Shown: piece after piece, positions 14,420 to 21,817 of the stretch | How the letters are laid out: every line of letters begins with the position of its first letter | Numbering within the stretch: the first letter of the stretch is position 1 | Assembly (NCBI GenBank): GCA_023433615.1 | Contig: JAEZCJ010000105.1 | Coordinates: 1 to 24,832 of the forward strand | DNA length: 24,832 nt | Reading direction: 5' to 3' | Origin: Bacillota bacterium | GTDB taxonomy: Bacteria > Bacillota > Bacilli > Paenibacillales > Paenibacillaceae | Position numbers and translations under genes: made by a program | The notes under the pieces: model-generated | What the model saw: only the letters and a program-made list of their open reading frames with translations | Database searches by the model: none | What the model was told of the DNA's origin: nothing

Positions 14420-16795
14420 TTATTCGGATTCCGGCAACAGCTTCTCTGGATGCTTGCGATATTGCGCGGGAGTAATGCCGTACGCTTTTTTGAACAGCGT
14501 AAAAAAGTAATTGCTGTTTAAGATGCCAACCTTCTCGGAAATCGCATTCACGGGATCATTCGTTTCGATGAGCAAGCGTCTGGCTCTATCCAACCGCAAT
14601 TGATATAAATATTCATTAAATGAGCTATTGTTGACGCTCCTGAATATTTTGCCGAAGTATCCAGGGGACACCTCGGCCATATCCGCCATAAACTCCAAAC
14701 TGATGTTGGGATTCGAGTAATTCTCCTGCAGATACTTCTCTGCTTCCTCGATCTTATGGTAGTAGGATTTATTCTTATTCTCCTGAAGCGCTCTACGGAT
14801 CTCATAGCAGAATCCGAGAAGAAAGTCTCCGATTTCCCGAAGCGTTTCCATGGATTTCAGCCTATTAATGAATTCAAAGTATTCGCGAGTGCCGGCTGCA
14901 TTGCCGTCAAGCACGTTTGAGAAATTCCGGTAAATGGACGCAATCAATTGATGGCAATAAAAATACGTATGCTGGAACGACAACTCGGATATTTTTGCCA
15001 TGAATAGATCCAAACTCGCTTCGATAGGCTTTGGGGACTCTACCGCTTCGATGATCTTTTTCTCCAGCTTGTAAGGATATTCAGCGTGATGATCAAGCTG
15101 ATCCTTAACCATGCCGTAATCGATTATGCTTCGATGTCCAAAAATCAACCTATAGTTCGAATATTCGAGTGCCGAGCTGTAAGAGTAAGGAATTTGGGCT
15201 TTACTGCTGATGACATCTCCTATTGAAACGGTAAGAGAGACCTTATACAGACTTTCCAGCGTTCGTTGAATATGCGTCAATATCCCCTTGAATTCCGGAG
15301 GTAACGCATTCTCCGAAAGGCACAGCAACGCGCCGACTTGGTCTTTTCCCATATCGATCGCTTGGCAATGAAGATGAGACTCGAGCATTTCCTTGGAAAT
15401 ATTGCAGACGGCGAACTTGGTCAGGATTTGATTTCTCGCCGAAGCGAGATTCTTGAACGATGCATAATTATCGATTCTAAAAACCAACGCGCAAAAATAC
15501 GGCCAATTCAATTCCTCATTGATTCTGACCAGCATTTTGTCGTCGATGGTCACGTTCTCGATTTTGCCTTCCATTAAATAATGCAGATACGTCTCCTTGA
15601 AGACATGATAGGACTTATTGTAGGACGATTCGATCGTGTTGGCTCGATTCATGGTGTGCGCGAATGCTTCCGATAGGACCTCGAATTCATTATACCGCGA
15701 CCGTGCAGCATGATTCTCGCCGATGGAGGTCCTAACCTTCTCGACCAAAGCGCTTATCGGCCCGTACAGATCGCGCAAGAATACGGTAGAGAAAACAGCG
15801 CTTACGATTATCAGAAGACTAGCGATCAAGAGCGTTACGTTCCTTAGTTTCGTGATATCCGATATTAACTGGTCATACGGCTGCACGCTGACAAAATACC
15901 AATGCAGCGTACTCGATTTCACGTACGTTATCAACTGTCTTTCGCCGTTCTCGCGGTTGGTGAAGTAACCTTTGGTTCGATTGTCGGACATGATCGAATC
16001 GATGTAGGGCGTTCCGCTGATATTGGTCAAAAAGAGATCGGGGTTCGTGTTGGATAATACGGTTCCGTCAGCATCCATGACAAAGATGTTGTCCGCGTTA
16101 TGATTCATTAAAGAGTGGATCAGGTTCAAAATATAGGATTCGTCGACGTGGATAATGATGTAAGCGCTGTTGTCGCGATTCAAATGATAATCCGGTCGGA
16201 TGATATAAGCCAACACATGCTGGGACTTCGAAGCGTTATATACGAAAAAGGTGGAGTTTCGCGGCATGAAGGTGATATACCCGGTCAGGCTCCCCTTGTC
16301 GATGGCGTCGAGCAGGTCGCCGTCCTGCGAATCGAATGCCGGAACGCCTTGATCGGTAATATACCGATCGGTCTGTTGATTATAGATCCCCATATATTTG
16401 ATGAACGGGTAGGCGCTGGCGATCGTGGCCAATCTCGTCTTGGCATTAAATTCATCGACCGGATTCTTACGGTCCGCATACATGACATCCACGATTTGCG
16501 GATCGTTATTCAGAATATTGGCTAGCGAACTGACTTTCTCGTAGATCAACTCGGATGCATAACTTGTTTGAGTCAATCTCGCTTGCGAAGATTGGCTGAT
16601 CTCTCGGATCGAACTATTGGAGAACAGATAGTACAGCGTCGTAGCAATAATGAAGACGGTGCAGATGACCAGCAGAAAATAAAACAGCAGTATTTTCCGG
16701 TAGACATTGAAGTTGAAGTAAGCATATTTCTTTGCCAGGCCAATCACCGTCTCCTTTCCGACAGAAGCAACGAACCGAAGGACTATCGCTGTCAT
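14420..16795 (-). CDS. membrane-bound Cache-type sensor / AraC-family regulator
   Basis: A 791-residue one-protein signalling regulator common in Paenibacillus. A first membrane span (about 34-58) and a second (about 319-340) enclose a roughly 260-residue outside sensor with Cache-like strands (GYITFMPRNSTFFVYN, AYIIIHVDESYILNLI, FVMDADGTVLSN). A HAMP-like linker follows (341-395), then a cytoplasmic region, and the AraC double helix-turn-helix occupies the last hundred residues (NISLEFMADMAEVSPGYFGKIFRSVNN, AISEKVGILNSNYFFTLFKKAYGITPAQYRKH). It faces the ABC sugar operon across 183 bases and is presumably its activator, sensing sugar or a loaded binding protein outside the cell. The start is uncertain: the ATG at 16795 lacks a ribosome site, while a GTG ending at 16747 follows AAAGGAG but only 3 bases away. 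Confidence 0.87.
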   Translation of the reverse strand: MTAIVLRFVASVGKETVIGLAKKYAYFNFNVYRKILLFYFLLVICTVFIIATTLYYLFSNSSIREISQSSQARLTQTSYASELIYEKVSSLANILNNDPQIVDVMYADRKNPVDEFNAKTRLATIASAYPFIKYMGIYNQQTDRYITDQGVPAFDSQDGDLLDAIDKGSLTGYITFMPRNSTFFVYNASKSQHVLAYIIRPDYHLNRDNSAYIIIHVDESYILNLIHSLMNHNADNIFVMDADGTVLSNTNPDLFLTNISGTPYIDSIMSDNRTKGYFTNRENGERQLITYVKSSTLHWYFVSVQPYDQLISDITKLRNVTLLIASLLIIVSAVFSTVFLRDLYGPISALVEKVRTSIGENHAARSRYNEFEVLSEAFAHTMNRANTIESSYNKSYHVFKETYLHYLMEGKIENVTIDDKMLVRINEELNWPYFCALVFRIDNYASFKNLASARNQILTKFAVCNISKEMLESHLHCQAIDMGKDQVGALLCLSENALPPEFKGILTHIQRTLESLYKVSLTVSIGDVISSKAQIPYSYSSALEYSNYRLIFGHRSIIDYGMVKDQLDHHAEYPYKLEKKIIEAVESPKPIEASLDLFMAKISELSFQHTYFYCHQLIASIYRNFSNVLDGNAAGTREYFEFINRLKSMETLREIGDFLLGFCYEIRRALQENKNKSYYHKIEEAEKYLQENYSNPNISLEFMADMAEVSPGYFGKIFRSVNNSSFNEYLYQLRLDRARRLLIETNDPVNAISEKVGILNSNYFFTLFKKAYGITPAQYRKHPEKLLPESE

Positions 16796-16828
16796 AACGT
16801 TATAACATTCTCAATAAAGCGTAAAGAG

Positions 16829-16872
16829 AAGTGTCCAAAATTGTAGGATTCCTAAAATTTAAAGTGTCCAAA
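16829..16872 (+). promoter_or_regulatory. paired direct repeats, likely AraC operator for the ABC operon
   Basis: AAGTGTCCAAA occurs twice, at 16829-16839 and 16862-16872, an identical 11-mer exactly 33 bp apart (about three helical turns). An 11-base palindrome TAGGATTCCTA (16844-16854) lies between the copies. The region is shared by the divergent regulator and the operon. The repeat resembles the pair at 5750-5795. Confidence 0.5.
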
Positions 16873-16905
16873 CGGATGAATCCGTGGAGGGTTTCGAAGA
16901 TTTAA

Positions 16906-16934
16906 ACTACACAGGCCGAGCGAGCCGCTATAGG
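16906..16934 (+). promoter_or_regulatory. weak promoter candidate for the ABC operon
   Basis: ACTACA (16906-16911), 17 bases, then TATAGG (16929-16934). Both boxes are poor matches, which would fit a promoter needing the divergent AraC activator. A TTGACT at 16937-16942 has its only -10 overlapping the ribosome site, so it is less likely. Confidence 0.3.
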
Positions 16935-16978
16935 CTTTGACTTAACAACAACACGGCAACAATATTGGAGGTCTGTAT

Positions 16979-17944
16979 ATGCAGCTCGAAACCGAACCCG
17001 CTACAAGCGTAGTAACGAAAGCAAAAAAGAAAAGAGGGATAATAAGCGATATTCGCAAGAACCCCTTTTCCTATTTATTGCTGCTCCCTGCAGCGATGTA
17101 CACATTCATCTTTGGCTATATGACGCTTCCGTATATGATTATCGCATTTGAACGATTCGACTATAGGAAGGGAATCTGGTTCAGCGAGTGGGTCGGTCTT
17201 ACCAACTTTGAATTCTTTTTCAAGTCGTCCAGCGCTTGGGTCGTCACCTGGAACACGATTTATCTTAACTTTTTGTTTATAGCAAGCGGTACGATCGCAG
17301 CCTTGTTCTTCTCCATCATGCTGAATGAATTGATATTTAGCCGGTATAAAAAGGTGATTCAATCCACCTTCCTCTTTCCTAACTTCCTGTCATGGGTGAT
17401 CGTGAGCTATATCGTCTATGCCTTGTTCTCGACCCAATACGGTGTCATCAATCAAGGACTGGAAGCGCTCGGATTCGCTCCGAAGAACTGGTACACAGAC
17501 GCCGAGTCGTGGCCCTGGATATTGGTCGGATTAAAGATCTGGAAAGATGCGGGGATTACGATCGTAATCTATCTGGCCGCAATAACGGGCATCGATCAGA
17601 GTTTGTACGAAGCGGCTACCGTCGATGGAGCCAGCCGATGGCAACAGATCAGGAATATTACGCTGCCGTTGCTGATGCCGACCGTGACGATCCTTACGCT
17701 GCTTGCCGTAGGGAAAATATTCAACGGCGATTTCGGCATGATCTATGCGCTCATCGGGGATAACGGCATGCTGTATAAAACCACGGACGTTATCGATACT
17801 TACGTGTTCAGGGCGCTGCGCCGAACGGGAGACCCGTCTGCGGCAATGGCCGTCGGACTGTTCCAATCCATCGTCGGATTTATATTGGTGTTCGGCGTCA
17901 ACCGAATCGCGAAGCGATTTTTCCCTGACGGGGCGATATTCTAA
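16979..17944 (+). CDS. ABC sugar transporter permease, LplB/UgpA type
   Basis: The 321-residue inner-membrane subunit starts at an ATG with TTGGAGG at good distance. A polar N-terminus with a basic KAKKKRG patch is followed by about six hydrophobic spans (first at residues 33-57, LLLLPAAMYTFIFGYMTLPY). The cytoplasmic EAA loop for ATPase docking is at about 205-230, reading YEAATVDGASRWQQI and TLPLLMP. This is the first gene of a permease-permease-binding-protein operon of the CUT1 class, the LplB-YtcP-YtcQ arrangement, which imports oligosaccharides. No ATP-binding subunit is encoded nearby, as is usual in Bacillales, where an MsmX-like ATPase serves several importers. Confidence 0.93.
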   Translation: MQLETEPATSVVTKAKKKRGIISDIRKNPFSYLLLLPAAMYTFIFGYMTLPYMIIAFERFDYRKGIWFSEWVGLTNFEFFFKSSSAWVVTWNTIYLNFLFIASGTIAALFFSIMLNELIFSRYKKVIQSTFLFPNFLSWVIVSYIVYALFSTQYGVINQGLEALGFAPKNWYTDAESWPWILVGLKIWKDAGITIVIYLAAITGIDQSLYEAATVDGASRWQQIRNITLPLLMPTVTILTLLAVGKIFNGDFGMIYALIGDNGMLYKTTDVIDTYVFRALRRTGDPSAAMAVGLFQSIVGFILVFGVNRIAKRFFPDGAIF

Positions 17945-17966
17945 TCCTTTCATGAACGGAGGCAGC

Positions 17967-18833
17967 ATGGTGCACAGAATCGGTTTGTTTCAATACGTGA
18001 ATATCGGCATTACATTCTTCTTTGCCGTAATCTGTTTCCTTCCCATTCTATTAGTACTGGTCGTTTCTTTTACGGATGAACGCATGATTACGGAGAATGG
18101 CTATCAATTTTTCCCGGAAGTTTGGTCAATCGATGCTTACAGGCTCATTCTTTCCGGCCAGACGCTCATCTGGAACAGTTATATGGTTTCCGCCGCGGTC
18201 ATGGTTTGCGGCACGCTATTGGCCGTGTTCATTACCGCGAGCGTCGCCTATACGCTTGCGAATAGGCAAGTAAAGTACAGGAATACGTGGGCGATGTACT
18301 TCTTCGTTACGATGATCTTTTCTGCCGGATTGGTTCCTTGGTACATGATAAGCACGAAATTGGGGTTAAGAGACAATTTGTTTGCTCTGCTCATACCGGG
18401 TCTTGTCTTTAATCCGTTCAACATGTTTCTGGTTCGGAACTTTATGGCCGCGATCCCCGACTCGTTGATGGAATCCGCGAAGATCGACGGTGCGAATGAC
18501 GCAACGATCGCTTTTCGAATCTATTTTCCGATCTGTACGCCGGTACTTGCTACCATTGCATTGTTCTACGGATTGGCCTATTGGAACGATTGGTTCAATG
18601 CGATCATGCTAGTCGATAACCAGAAGTTGTTCCCGCTGCAGTACATTCTGTTCAAGCTTCAATCGGAAATCGCGATGCTGTCGCAGCTGCAGTCAGGCGT
18701 GCAGGGCAATCCGCCGGGAGAATCGTTGAAGATGGCGACGGCCATTCTTACGATCGGTCCGATCGTGTTTCTGTATCCGTATTTGCAGCGATATTTTATC
18801 AAAGGCTTGGTAATTGGCTCGGTTAAAGGCTAA
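17967..18833 (+). CDS. ABC sugar transporter permease, YtcP/UgpE type
   Basis: The start ATG 17967 has GGAGG four bases upstream, and the GTG right after it (17970) is an equally good start. The 288-residue product has the second CUT1 permease layout: an early membrane span (residues 10-35), a large outside loop with FTDERMITENGYQFFPEVWSIDAYRLIL, further spans, and the EAA loop at about 166-190 (MESAKIDGAND, FRIYFPICTPVLA). It ends in the typical YPYLQRYFIKGLVIGSVKG. It lies 22 bases after the first permease and forms the channel with it. A tiny inverted repeat (ACCCT/AGGGT, 18836-18847) follows the stop and may favour separate accumulation of the binding-protein message. Confidence 0.93.
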   Translation: MVHRIGLFQYVNIGITFFFAVICFLPILLVLVVSFTDERMITENGYQFFPEVWSIDAYRLILSGQTLIWNSYMVSAAVMVCGTLLAVFITASVAYTLANRQVKYRNTWAMYFFVTMIFSAGLVPWYMISTKLGLRDNLFALLIPGLVFNPFNMFLVRNFMAAIPDSLMESAKIDGANDATIAFRIYFPICTPVLATIALFYGLAYWNDWFNAIMLVDNQKLFPLQYILFKLQSEIAMLSQLQSGVQGNPPGESLKMATAILTIGPIVFLYPYLQRYFIKGLVIGSVKG

Positions 18834-18892
18834 CTACCCTTCAGGGTGTTCATATAGATTACGATAGGCAACTTACAAGGGAGGTTTATCTC

Positions 18893-20449
18893 GTGAAGAA
18901 GACAAGGTTGGGGTACGGCATTCTCGCTGCAGTACTATTAATGGTAACGATATTGGCTGGTTGTTCGACCGACGGCAACTCGAGTTCGGGGGAGTCGACA
19001 GACACAGGAACAGAACAATCCGGCGACAAGGTAAATGAAAAGACGGTAACGATCAAATACGTGGTGCCGGGCAGCGATCAGCCGGAAATGAAGGCAGCGA
19101 TCAAGGCAGTCAATGATAAGCTGCTGGCTGACGGCTTGAACATTCAACTGGAAGTTCAGCATATCGGGTGGGATGCATGGGGCAGCAAGACAAACGTTAT
19201 GCTGTCTACCGGAGAAGAGTTCGATCTGCTCCACGTGATGGAGAACGGATCGACGCCGACCGGCGCTTATGCAGCTCGCGGCGCTGCCACTCCGCTGGAC
19301 GATTTGATTAAGCAGCATGCCCCTGATTTGATGGACAAGTTCCCGCAGAGCGTATGGGATGCAGCCAAAGTCGACGGAAAAATTTATACGATCCCTGCCA
19401 TGTGGAGGGATGCCACGCAAATGGGCGGCGAAGCGGGTTATATCACCGTAAGGCAAGATATTCTCGACCGATTGAATCTTTCGATTCCGACGAATACAGA
19501 TGAATTAATCGATACCGGCATGGCCATCAAGAACGAACTCGGCAAGGAGCCCTTCGCTTGGGATCACGCGCTTGAGAGAACGCCGGTATGGCTCCATCGT
19601 ACGTATGACACCTGGCCGTTCTATGTAGATTTTACGGAAGGCATCGTATACGTCGATGAGCAAGGCAACGTGAAGCCTTGGATCGAGACCCCCGAATTCA
19701 AACAAGATGCGCTTGTATACCGCCAAATGTACCAAGCCGGACTCATCCATCCGGACGTGCTGAGCTTGCCGAACGATGCCAAGAATCAATTGGTGGAGCA
19801 AGGAAAGTTCGTGTATGGTCTGGGAACGGTCGACTTAACGTCTTACCCGGGAATCAAGAAGAATGTTCCGGATGTGAAACTGGCAACTTTCCAGCTGGCG
19901 CCTGAAAAAGTGAACTATACGTTCATGCCGCTGATGAATTCCAACATGATTCCAAGCACGTCGAAAAACCCCGAAGCGGCGATCAAATTCATCGATTGGC
20001 TGTACAAGGACCAAGCGAACCACGATCTCTTCCTGTACGGGATCGAAGGGCAGCATTATACCAATTCGGGAGAAGACAGAATCGAATATGTAACGGACAG
20101 CAACAACAAGACGAAGTACAGCTTTGATTTCTGGCAGATCGGCTATTACAAGTGGCAGAAATTCCAAAAGGATGAGCTGGATGAAAGCATCGAAAGACAA
20201 ACGACGTCAGATCCGGACGTACGGACAAGCATCGTAGCCGGATTTACCTTCAATCCAGAGCCCGTAAAAGTGGAGTATGCCAACGTCGTAGCCGAGATGG
20301 CTGCTTCGATCTATCCAATCAAGTTCGGCGTGGTCGACTTCGACAAATATTACCCGCAAGCATTGGACAAGCTGCAAAGTGCCGGACTTGAGAAAGTGGT
20401 GGCAGAATACGACAAGCAGTTCCAGGAATTTTTGAAGAAGAAGCAATAA
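18893..20449 (+). CDS. extracellular sugar-binding lipoprotein of the ABC operon (YtcQ/LipO type)
   Basis: Translation starts at GTG 18893, eight bases after GGGAGG. The 518-residue product has the signal peptide MKKTRLGYGILAAVLL and lipobox LAGC with Cys24, then a Ser/Gly/Thr-rich linker and a large family-1 binding fold typical of the LipO/YtcQ group, which is longer than common maltose-binding proteins. Recognisable stretches are TVTIKYVVPGSDQPEM, NVMLSTGEEFDLLHV, GAATPLDDLIKQHAPDL, GKIYTIPAMWRDATQ, ITVRQDILDRLNL and EAAIKFIDWLYKD. It is the receptor for the two upstream permeases and the third gene of their operon, 59 bases downstream. The ligand is not identifiable; oligosaccharides released by the GH5/GH12 enzymes are a contextual guess. 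Confidence 0.92.
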   Translation: MKKTRLGYGILAAVLLMVTILAGCSTDGNSSSGESTDTGTEQSGDKVNEKTVTIKYVVPGSDQPEMKAAIKAVNDKLLADGLNIQLEVQHIGWDAWGSKTNVMLSTGEEFDLLHVMENGSTPTGAYAARGAATPLDDLIKQHAPDLMDKFPQSVWDAAKVDGKIYTIPAMWRDATQMGGEAGYITVRQDILDRLNLSIPTNTDELIDTGMAIKNELGKEPFAWDHALERTPVWLHRTYDTWPFYVDFTEGIVYVDEQGNVKPWIETPEFKQDALVYRQMYQAGLIHPDVLSLPNDAKNQLVEQGKFVYGLGTVDLTSYPGIKKNVPDVKLATFQLAPEKVNYTFMPLMNSNMIPSTSKNPEAAIKFIDWLYKDQANHDLFLYGIEGQHYTNSGEDRIEYVTDSNNKTKYSFDFWQIGYYKWQKFQKDELDESIERQTTSDPDVRTSIVAGFTFNPEPVKVEYANVVAEMAASIYPIKFGVVDFDKYYPQALDKLQSAGLEKVVAEYDKQFQEFLKKKQ

Positions 20450-20461
20450 TCCATCATCCCG

Positions 20462-20503
20462 GATCCATCCCTGGCTTGTACGCAGCAGGGATGGATCTTG
20501 TTC
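20462..20503. terminator. terminator between the ABC operon and the LacI gene
   Basis: GATCCATCCCTG (20462-20473) is perfectly complementary to CAGGGATGGATC (20486-20497), with a 12-base loop followed by TTGTTCT. It lies between two convergent stop codons and can serve both. Confidence 0.82.
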
Positions 20504-20519
20504 TGCCGCTATCGTTCCT

Positions 20520-21590
20520 TCACTTAACGGGACTCGTCGTCGATTCCCCGAATACGATGCCGGTCGCGATTCGTATATGGTCGGAAGGGCGAGCAGGGCG
20601 GTCCATCCGCCAGAGCAGCTGCTCGCAAGCGCGCAGTCCGATATGCCCGGCGTTCACTTTGACCGTAGTCAGCGCTTGCGGGCCAGCCGGGGTCTCGCCC
20701 CTGACATCCATCCGGTCGAAGCCGGTCACCGATATATCCTCCGGCACGCGGAGGCCCAACGCTTCCAATGCACGAACGGTACGGCGCGCGACCAGGTCGT
20801 TCGCGCACACGAATGCCGTAGGAAGGCGAGGCATCGCGCGCAGCGCTGCCGAGATGTCGGCCGTATCAAAATAATGTTTCGCGGCGGGGGCGATGGCGCA
20901 AGCGGCCAGATCGAGCGGAAGCGAGGCATCCAGCAGCGCTCTTCGGAAGCCGTTCCATCGCTCCGTAAAGGACAGGCAGTCCGCGATATCTCCGATGAAG
21001 CCGATTCGCTCATGACCGAGACCGATCAGATGCTCCGTCAGCTCATGGACGCTTCGCTCGCTCTCCATAAGCACGGTATCGCAGGGATGGTCCGCATGAC
21101 GCATGTCCGGATAGCTGTCGATGAGCACCGTCGGGAGCTTGGCGGCCGTCACCGCCTGCACGAACGGCCGATGCGTCAGCCCTGCGAGCAGCACGCCGTC
21201 GACGGCGCCGTCGGTCACCGATCGGGGCAGGCGCAGCGCGGCGGCATCCTCCCGGGTAACGAAATGCAGCAGCAGATTGCAGCCGCTCTGGCGAGCCGCT
21301 TCTTCGGCGCCGCGCATGACGTCGACCCAGTAGCCTTCGCTAGACACCGTAATCGTGGAACGGACGAGCAGGGCGATCGAGCGCATCGGAGAACCGCTGC
21401 CAAGCGTTTGTTCTGCGCTGCCCGCCGTTTCGCCGAGCATCTTCTTGTATCCAAGTCCGATCGCGGTCTCCCGGACCTTCTGCAGGGTAGTCTCCGGGAT
21501 GCCGGGATGGCCGTTCAACGCCTTCGACACGGTCGTTCGAGACAAGCCGAGCCGATTGGCGATATCGGTCGTGGTCGGTTTTCTTCGCAT
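20520..21590 (-). CDS. LacI-family transcriptional regulator, divergent from the beta-mannosidase
   Basis: The start is ATG at 21590, with GAGGGGAG eight bases upstream; the frame's extension to 21620 runs through the repeat array. The 356-residue protein has the N-terminal LacI helix-turn-helix (TTTDIANRLGLSRTTVSKALNGHPGI, residues about 6-31), a hinge, and a periplasmic-binding-protein-like sugar domain (SIALLVRSTI, DGVLLAGL, ERIGFIGDI, TAFVCANDLVARRTVRALEALGLRVPEDISVTGFD). It is divergent from the GH2 gene across 227 bases, so local control of that gene and perhaps the CE7 esterase is likely. The recognition helix SRTTVSKALNG differs from the CcpA type, so this is a pathway-specific regulator rather than CcpA. 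Confidence 0.9.
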   Translation of the reverse strand: MRRKPTTTDIANRLGLSRTTVSKALNGHPGIPETTLQKVRETAIGLGYKKMLGETAGSAEQTLGSGSPMRSIALLVRSTITVSSEGYWVDVMRGAEEAARQSGCNLLLHFVTREDAAALRLPRSVTDGAVDGVLLAGLTHRPFVQAVTAAKLPTVLIDSYPDMRHADHPCDTVLMESERSVHELTEHLIGLGHERIGFIGDIADCLSFTERWNGFRRALLDASLPLDLAACAIAPAAKHYFDTADISAALRAMPRLPTAFVCANDLVARRTVRALEALGLRVPEDISVTGFDRMDVRGETPAGPQALTTVKVNAGHIGLRACEQLLWRMDRPARPSDHIRIATGIVFGESTTSPVK

Positions 21591-21611
21591 GGCGTGCGCT
21601 CCCCTCAACAG

Positions 21612-21647
21612 CGTTAACAATGTTCATAATGTTCACTTTGTTAAGGA
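21612..21647 (+). repeat. tandem 9-bp-phased TGTTCA-type repeats
   Basis: Successive 9-base units begin at 21612, 21621, 21630 and 21639 and read CGTTAA, TGTTCA, TGTTCA and TGTTAA in their first six bases. They lie 22 bases before the LacI start codon. Exact 9-bp phasing of four related hexamers is unlikely by chance and looks like a multimer-binding site. Confidence 0.5.
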
Positions 21648-21700
21648 TATCGCATTGAAAGACCGGAAATCAACAATTTATAACTAACATTTCGAGATTA

Positions 21701-21717
21701 TTGAACAAATTGAACAA
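21701..21717 (-). repeat. second, opposite-facing pair of TGTTCA repeats
   Basis: TTGAACAA occurs at 21701-21708 and 21710-21717, again 9 bp apart; on the minus strand these are TTGTTCAA. A further TGTTAG lies 18 bp further along the minus strand, in the same phase. The group lies just upstream of the GH2 promoter's -35 box. Confidence 0.45.
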
Positions 21718-21735
21718 TATTTACGACGAGTATCG

Positions 21736-21764
21736 TTTACGTTGTAGATATGCTCATGTATAAT
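21736..21764 (+). promoter_or_regulatory. promoter of the beta-mannosidase gene
   Basis: TTTACG (21736-21741), a 17-base spacer and a perfect TATAAT (21759-21764). The start point would be near 21771, about 47 bases before the GH2 start codon. Confidence 0.65.
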
Positions 21765-21817
21765 GGGGCTGTTCCGATGAGAATAATCCAATGAGATAGC
21801 AAGCATAGGAGGCAGCG

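Noticed and set aside
20577..21617. 346-residue plus-strand frame opposite the LacI gene
   Set aside because: Composition biased to Arg, Ala and His, no domain; the minus-strand LacI protein has a clear helix-turn-helix and sugar-binding fold.
21730..21745. Cre-like match TATCGTTTACG at the GH2 promoter
   Set aside because: Only about 10 of 14 cre positions fit on the better strand and the outer bases are wrong, so I do not call it a CcpA site.
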